DNA of 64,000 nt from Planococcus citri (Eukaryota > Arthropoda > Insecta > Hemiptera > Pseudococcidae): assembly GCF_950023065.1 (NCBI RefSeq), contig NC_088677.1, positions 21,907,230-21,971,229 on the forward strand. The letters are read 5' to 3'. Under the pieces are notes generated by a model, which ran no database searches, had not been told where the DNA came from, and saw nothing but the letters and a program-made list of their open reading frames with translations. How positions within the stretch are numbered: the stretch's first letter is position 1; every line of letters begins with the position of its first letter. Positions 56,930 through 64,000 of this stretch are shown piece by piece. Both the position numbers and the translations under genes were made by a program.

Positions 56930-58975
56930 TTGAATCGTTCGCGAACTACTGGTCATTTGAAGTTTTTTGAATGACTTGCATTTGATTGAATCAGTTTTTA
57001 GTGAATCGTTCGCGTTCGACATGAATTTTCTCAGTATTTGATAATCGTTGATGAATTATTTGAATCTTCATTAATTCAAATGCAGTAAAATGCTGAATCA
57101 CCAATTATTTCTAAATGATTCAATGTGGGAATGAATCGTTCACAAATAATTTATGCAGACATTTACGAGTATTGTCATTTTTTCCAATTGTCCATTTTTC
57201 TGTTTTTGAGATCAGAAGTTTTTCTGTTTTGTAGGTATACCTTTTTAGCATTTTTGTGTATGAATCGTTCGCGAACGACGATACGATACGAATAATATTA
57301 CAAATTACAATTTGTGAATTTTGGACATGAATCATACCCAACTGAATCATTTTCGAGTGAATCGTTCGCGAACGACATTTCATTTCACAATGCAATATAC
57401 CTATAGACAGGGCAAAGGTAGGTGAAATGTGGAAAATTACAAATTCCATTGTGAATTGCGACCGACTGAATCACTCTTAAATGAATCGTTCGCGAACGAT
57501 TCATTTTGAAGTGAATCGTTCGCGAACGACGGTTCATTTTTTAATTGTTCATTGATCCAAGTTCTGAAAATAAATCGTAATTGACTGAATCACTTTCAAG
57601 TGAATCGTTCGCGAACGACAATTCCTTTGGAAATGCAAACAAACTTGAGTATGATACCATGTAGTATTACAATTTGTGAATTTTAGACACGGATCATGAC
57701 CAACTGAATCATTTTCGAGTGAATCGTTCGCGAACGACATTTTATTTCGCAACGCAATATACCTATAGACAGGGCAAAGGTAGCTGAAATGTGGAAAATT
57801 ACAAATTCCATTGTGAATTGCGACCGACTGAATCACTCTTAAATGAATCGTTCGCGAACGACTCATTTTGAAGCGAATCGTTCGCGAACGACTCATTTTG
57901 AAGCGAATCGTTTGCGAACGACTCACTTCGAAGCGAATCGTTCGCGAACGACGGTTCATTTTTTAATTGTTCATTGATCCAAGTTCTGAAAATAAATCAT
58001 AATTGACTGAATCACTTTCAAGTGAATCGTTCACGAACGACAATTCCTTTGGAAATGCATGAAACAAACTTGAGTACATATGATACTAGTATTACAATTT
58101 GTGAATTTTAGACACGAATCATGACCAACTGAATCATTTTCGAGTGAGTCGTTCGCGAACGACATTTTATTTCGCAACGCAATATACCTATAGACAGGGC
58201 AAGGGTAGGTGAAATGTGGAAAATTACAAATTTTACTATGAATCGCGACCGACTGAATCACTTTTGAATGAATCGTTCGCGAACGACCACCCATTTTTAA
58301 TTTTTTGTATCAAAAACTCTTAGAATTCCAGAAATTGGCGATCGTAGTAGTGGGGTCGTGATTGACCGAATCAGTTTGAAGTGAATCGTTCGCGAACGAT
58401 TATCCATTTTCAATTGTTCCTATCAAAAATTCTTGGAATATCAGAAATTCACAATTCTGGAAATGAATCGTAATTGATCGAATTATTTCAAAGTGAATCG
58501 TTCGCGAACGACGGTTCATTTTGTAATTATTCGTTATTCCAATCAAAAACTTTTGAAATATCAGAAATCAAGAGTTCCAAAAATAAATTGTAATTGACTG
58601 AATCACTTTCAAGTGAATCGTTCGCGAACCGACGATTCATTTCGTTAAATGTTCAAATTAAAAACTTTTAAGAATTTCAAAAATCGAGCATTTTAGAATT
58701 CAGTAACAAATCGTGATTGACTATTATACTTCAAAGTGAATCGTTCGTGAACGATGATTCTTTTTATGACAGTTCCTATCAAAATCTTTTAAAATATCAA
58801 AAATTAAGAATTGCAAATGAATCGTGGTCGACTGAATTACTTTCAAGTGAATCTTTCGCGAACGATGATTCATTTCTTAATTGTTTCTGTTATCGCGAAG
58901 CCTAGAAATGAATGAATCGTGATTGACTGAATAATTTACAAGTGAATCTTTCGCAAACGACAATTCATTCTGTAG
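56930..58975. repeat. Palindrome array 2b: single palindromes, period about 110-125 bp
   Basis: About twenty copies of tgaatcgttcgcgaacgac, each usually preceded by 'gactgaatcactttcaag' and followed by 'cattt'. A longer block containing 'ctatagacagggcaaagg' recurs at 57401, 57763 and 58188. A local expansion at 57842-57955 has four copies of a 31-bp unit. Copies become more diverged towards 58975. Spacers differ from those of array 2a and array 1. Confidence 0.88.
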
Positions 58976-61960
58976 TATAAATGTATTGAAGGCAGCTGGG
59001 AGTTGAAATGAGAAATTGTTCATATAAATGATTCATTAAAATAATACAGTGTCGTGAATAAGATCACTTGTAATGTACATTTTCGAATGATTGGCTCAAT
59101 TAAATCGCTAAGTATTCAGTTTACACGAATGATCAATTTAATGAGAAAATTCATTTCGAAAACATTTTTTAATTAGGAAAAAAAACTCAGCAAATTTCCG
59201 AAAAATACTCGTTGAAAAAAAAATGCAATTCATTCTACTCTTGTAGAATTAATTGTTTAATTATTCGGGACGGTTCGTTCGTTGAATGACTCATTTTCGT
59301 GGTTCTTCTAAAAAAAAAAACAATATTTTTTTTCATTCAGATATTGACCACAGCTATAGTGAGTGACAAATACCCCCCCCCCCCACCCGTATCCAACTTG
59401 CTTCCCTTCACAATGTATTCCTTTTATTAACATCTCATCGTATAATGAAAGAGACATACATATTATCATGCCGATTAATACTTGTACATAAAAAAATAAA
59501 TTCTAAAACGGAATTTAATCGCATCTACAAACACGATCTTTATAAAGAAATAGCTCACGATATTTCTCCATTAGAGCAGAGAGCTGAGATCTTCTCGTAA
59601 CGTAAACCCTGCCCGAGCCACCTCTTCTTCGACACTATCGTCTAATTAACTGTCGTCGAATTCGAAATGATAAATCTTCATTGGTTTAATTTAGTTTTAA
59701 ATTTCGTTTAAATGTATTACGTTCTCTCGATTCGATTAAACATACTGTGCACCGTACTCGTCTCGCTCTAAGGAGCTCGAACCATGTTGTCAAATTTCCA
59801 TTAAATTGACGTCCGAGTCTCTGGGCTATAGGCAATAAAGAATACCGAATCGGCGACCTTTTTTTTTCAAGAGCGGCTGTGACAGGCACTCGGCTATTAG
59901 AGAAATTACAAACGATACAATTTAATTTAACGCGCGGTAGCTAAATATCACCTTCGGAGAAAAAAAGCGCCATTAGCGTATCATGCGATGTCGCATGCAT
60001 CGCCGGTGCATGGTGCGTCGATCCAAAAAACAGTCTCGTGAGGGGTGGGTTTCTTCAAACGACCCTTATTACGAGCTAATCAGAGTGATACGAAGAGGGG
60101 TTTTTTTCAATACCCCTCGTGTATTTGAAATCATTGCCAGTGGATGGGAGTCGGTAGTCGGTGGTGGTTTGGTAATTAAGGTGATGTGTTTTGATGGTCG
60201 GGGGTCGGGAGGGGGCTGTGGGAAGTACGAGTATGATCTCAAATCTCAAGATTGGTTAAATTTGGAGAAAATCGGGGTTTCAGAGTTATAAAAAGCATAG
60301 AAGATAGGAAAGCTATCATTTTTTAAAATTCTTCTGAAAAGTATTTCTAAGCCTTTTTTCTCCCAATATAATTCTCACGATGGAATTTCAACACCCAAAA
60401 TGGGGACAGATCACAGGAGCCTCGATTTAAATCAAAATTTCGAAAAATTCAAAATCCAAGAAGCTAATCAAAGTGCCAAGTTGCTCCAAAATGAGAACTG
60501 GCCAACTCCGAGCGAAAAAAATCCTGTAATCTCAATTTCATTCATTTACCTATCCCTTTTTGGGCCATTTTTTCCATCTTCAACATGAAGAACTCGCGGA
60601 AGAACTAAAGAGAAAGAAGGGCACGTGCGCGATAATGTGTCATATGTAATTAACAAAGGTATACGAAATGGATGACTGGACATACATATGCGCGATGACA
60701 ACGCAGACAATGTGTGCATTACTCGTAAACGAATATACATAAAAGAATGCTTCGGCAATGTTCGATATACGATGACGAGCTCTGCAGGCAACGAGGCTTT
60801 AAAAAAGTAAAGTAAACCACGGACGCGTGCTCTCATTAAGTACTACATAAACATAAAGTACACATCGTCAGTAGTTAATTAAACCTTATTCGTAACGAAA
60901 AAAAAAGAAAAAAAGAGCAAAGAATACGCGAGAAAGACAACCATAAGGCAGACAAAGAGAGAAAACCACACTCTACACTCGTACACGAGACAATCAGTGA
61001 AAACATATCCTATTGTAGGATAATTTATACACGTACGCACGTCTTTACTACAATACCAATTATTATTAAATTTCTATTCCGCGATGTAGTTTTATTTTTT
61101 TTTATAGTATTTCCTCGCATGCACGCAATTGAGTTTTTTCCCCCTTTTTTTTAATATATGAGTAATTACTTTTGAATCATTTGCCATCTATATGCTGTGC
61201 ACTGTGTAATGTGCGGCTAAACGAGCGGTTTTTTTTCTATACACAAATACGTAGGTAGTAGGTACGTGTGTGGTGGTTTTATATGGACGATGGACTCTCT
61301 TGCTCTTGATATTGAAACTACTGACTGACATACTCGTAAATGAAATAGTACGTAGACGAGTGTAGCATTCTTGACATTTTTATTCGATTGTAAAAGCGAG
61401 AGGAATTCCGGTCTCTCGAAGTTAGAGGTCTGCTAGTATGAACTGACTGAATGTAGGACTAATTCTTCGCTATACGAGCGAATCTGGCGGATATTTTTGG
61501 CTAGAATTTGAGTAAAATTGATGACGAGAATTCGATGGAAACGTTTTGATCGAATGTTCCGGAGGTTTTTTTCAATAATGGAACGATTTAAGGAGAAATT
61601 GGATACATGTAGTGAAATTACAAACAGATGAGATTACGTCTTATCGATGATGTTATCGGTATTTTTTCAATTTGGAGCGCTGTTGCGGAGATATTTGTGA
61701 AGATACTATACAATGAATGAGTGGTTTTTGGTCGTTTGATGTTTTCGGTTTCGAATGTGGAAAGTATTTTGGAAGAGATTGGCTTGAAAGAAGATGATAT
61801 TAAATGTTATTTGCAGATTTATCATTTTTGTTCAGCTTTTGCTGGCCTCTTTCTTGATAAATATTGAATATTATAATGCAGAAATACATTATCTCGAGTT
61901 TGAAATAATACATATTTGTTTTGATACATTTTTGATTCCCAAATCAACACGGGGGGGGAG
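58976..61960. other. Unique-looking non-coding stretch
   Basis: CpG-containing sequence with a C-tract near 59372. The 102-codon frame at 59983-60291 (plus) is Gly/Arg-rich without recognised domains and shows no splice context, so I do not call it. Confidence 0.5.
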
Positions 61961-62039
61961 TGATGGTCAACCCTTGAACTCAAAATATAGTCTCAGGGTA
62001 GGTATACGATCTAGCAGAAAAAGTCTCAGTTCAACCATC

Positions 62040-62660
62040 CAAGGTTAGATCAAAAGAGCATGGAAAAAGCCCCCCTCCGGCCCCCACAGGAAAATTTTAA
62101 TTCAAATTTTGAGAAATTAAAAAAAAATAAAATTTGGAATAAATGAAAATAAATCGAAATTTTACCCTAATGGTGCTAGAAAGTAAAAATTTAGTATGTG
62201 CCTTATTTGTGACCACCTCCCCCCTCCCCCTTGATTGGAAGTATACAGCTTTGAGTTGTTCTAACCAGCTTTAGAGTGTCCAAAAAAATTATTGAAAATC
62301 ACTATTTTCACAAATTTTTACCTAATGGAATACGTCCTTTAATTTTTGAACTAAAAAGTTAGAGGTAATTTACACCAATTCTGAAGATCTTTCTTTTAAA
62401 AAAAAGAATTGGAATTTTTGAAATGATCGCTGGAGGCTCCAGAAACGGGTTGAAACCACCTTAGGTCAATTTTGAAGGGTAAAAGACTGTTCTGTAAATA
62501 TACAAAATTTGAGCTTTCTGTTTTCTCCAGGTGAAATTTCTTGAGACTTGTAATTTTCAAACATTTTCATGGAGGCTCCAACGAATCAAGACCACTTCCA
62601 GCTTGATGTAGGTGGAGGGGGGAGGGTCCAAAATAGGGCACATCTGTATACCAAATTTCA
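62040..62660. repeat. Diverged copies of dispersed repeat A
   Basis: The words cgctggaggctccagaaacgg (near 62430) and atggaggctccaacgaatca (near 62570) match the CTGGAGCCTCCAG family, with 'gaaatt' and 'ttttcaa' context as in the 23 kb copies. No arms or boundaries can be defined. Confidence 0.45.
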
Positions 62661-64000
62661 GCAGTTAAACTGAATTGGGTGAAGTGTTGAAATTTATTTT
62701 TGGAAGTACCTGTTTCTGCTCGATCCTTGGATCTGGCTTTTTTCGAACTTGAAACAATTATATCAAATAGGGTGGTCCTTATTTTCGAATTGTCAACATT
62801 TTAACAGAATTGAAAATTACGACGACGTTTTGAAAATTTTTCATCTCGTGAACAATTTAGATGGGATTTTGGCAAAAGTTACTGATTTAAAAATAAATTA
62901 TAATATTTCTAACACGTTTTCTTGAAGTTTCATCACTTTCACATTTTTTGGGGGGAGGGGCATTTTTCTTGTATGTATCTTGAGAATTTTTCATGAATGT
63001 TGTACAATTTTTTATTGTTTTAAAGATTTTTTGTTGGGATTTTCGCTTGATTTTTATTTTGAAGATTTTTTACCCAATTTTTATTGTATGATTACCTTTT
63101 CCTTTTTTTTGCTATATTTCTTGTTAGTAGACGAAGTTTTTGAGATGTTTCATTTTTAACCCCTCACTCCTCTTTTTTCTTTCCTGTTTCTTGACAGAAG
63201 TTCAAAGACCTACGACTTCATTTCATTTTTAAATTGAAAAAAAAATGAGAAAAGATTAAAACCGTATTTTTACCTATTTTTTTTTCTGCCCTCCTTAATT
63301 TTTCCTCTTTTTTCGTGAGAGGTATCTGGGAGGAGGAGGAGGTGAGAAGTAGTCTATTATTTTTAATTCATTGGAGAAAAATATGGACTAAAATCGAATC
63401 GGTGGAAATTTTCTCAAAAAATATCTCCTTGCTATTTCCAAAGCTTGAGAAAATAGTTACATTTCAGATACATCCCCCTTCTTCCCCTCCCCCCTCAAAA
63501 AAATTGAAGTAAAAATGGATTCTGCGATAAGAAATATTCATTTTTATGCATAACTGTTTTGCAAAATAATTCAAAATTTTGAAAATTTTCAGAATTTGAG
63601 AGGGGGAGAGGGGCGAGAGTGCATATTGACCAAAAGATCTTGAAGTTTCACCACCTTCGGTCGAATTTCGAAAAAGATGAAATCTCGTCTCACCCTCTTA
63701 CACGGTATCAATTTTCCAAGTTTCAGAAGCATATTTCAACGTGAACTCGAACTCGAACCCATTCATCTTTTTTTTATTCTTTCGCATCCATATCTCCATA
63801 AAACTTTTCTTCCTCTTCTCGTTCGATGCAACTTTTCCGTCAGTTTATGTTTCCTCGACTTGTCACGACTCACGAGGTTAAAATTCGCCCAAAATTAACT
63901 TCCTCGATGATGCATAAATTACCGACATCTCGTGCCCTGCCCGGGTAATGTTTCTCATCTGTCGCCGAAAAGTTGGTGATTATTCTTATCATATACTCGT
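62661..64000. other. AT-rich to pyrimidine-rich non-coding end of window
   Basis: T-rich sequence with purine/pyrimidine tracts (gaggaggaggagg near 63330, ccccttcttcccctcccccc near 63475). No gene is recognised. Confidence 0.5.

Noticed and set aside
56299..57022. Overlapping open frames on both strands encoding repeated Arg/Glu/Phe-rich peptides (…VRERFF…), up to 127 codons
   Set aside because: They are translations of the palindrome array itself: the palindrome reads similarly on both strands, and frames break wherever unit length is not a multiple of three.
42119..58975. Resemblance of the core to a bacterial SOS/LexA-type operator
   Set aside because: The similarity is only a short GAAC...GTTC symmetry. 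Dozens of tandem copies in a eukaryotic repeat do not fit an operator.
59983..60291. 102-codon plus-strand frame with Arg-rich start and Gly-rich end
   Set aside because: No recognisable domain, no neighbouring exon signals and ordinary composition for this island.

Overview
This 64 kb window looks like non-coding eukaryotic DNA. It is AT-rich and full of homopolymer runs, simple repeats, small inverted-repeat transposons and decayed transposases. It has no long open reading frame (the longest is 200 codons), no bacterial-style gene packing and no rRNA or intact tRNA gene. The recurring short motifs (tacctacc, cgtacg, actcgta), the transposon types and a short spliceosomal intron in a transposase relic fit an insect. 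A hemipteran such as a mealybug or other scale insect is my best guess, but only from sequence style. No intact host gene can be supported; the window could be a large intron or a gene-poor intergenic region.

Layout. Two sequence textures alternate every few kilobases. One is moderately CpG-containing, apparently unique sequence (about 0-1.6, 4.2-6.3, 9.4-12, 13.7-16.6, 21.3-22.4, 23.5-25.6, 30.3-32.4, 39-41.4, 44.4-46.6, 48.8-50.8, 53.5-55.8, 59-61.9 kb). The other is very T/A-rich degenerate repeat (about 1.6-4, 6.4-9.3, 12-13.7, 32.5-35.3, 41.4-42.1, 46.6-48.7, 50.9-53.4, 62-64 kb).

Mobile elements. A pogo/Tigger-like MITE lies at 16603-17150. At 18202-19802 is a 1.6 kb hAT element with a perfect 8-bp target duplication and a broken, intron-containing transposase; it sits inside an older decayed Copia-like gag (about 17860-20198, minus). 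A nest at 26.9-30.2 kb holds five inverted-repeat elements, four with 8-9 bp target duplications, and a zinc-knuckle retroelement fragment. Further inverted-repeat elements lie at 37.3-38.6 and 52.9-53.2 kb. A dispersed family carrying the near-palindrome CTGGAGCCTCCAG forms foldbacks at 22.7-23.4 and 25.8-26.6 kb.

Tandem arrays. A 35.4-35.9 kb segment is packed with short GC-rich hairpins. It is followed by a higher-order tandem duplication (35.9-37.1 kb). The most striking feature is a 14-bp palindrome, TCGTTCGCGAACGA, repeated dozens of times in two arrays (42.1-44.3 and 55.8-59.0 kb), in at least three unrelated spacer contexts and with mostly CpG-transition variants. This is the best candidate here for something undescribed.
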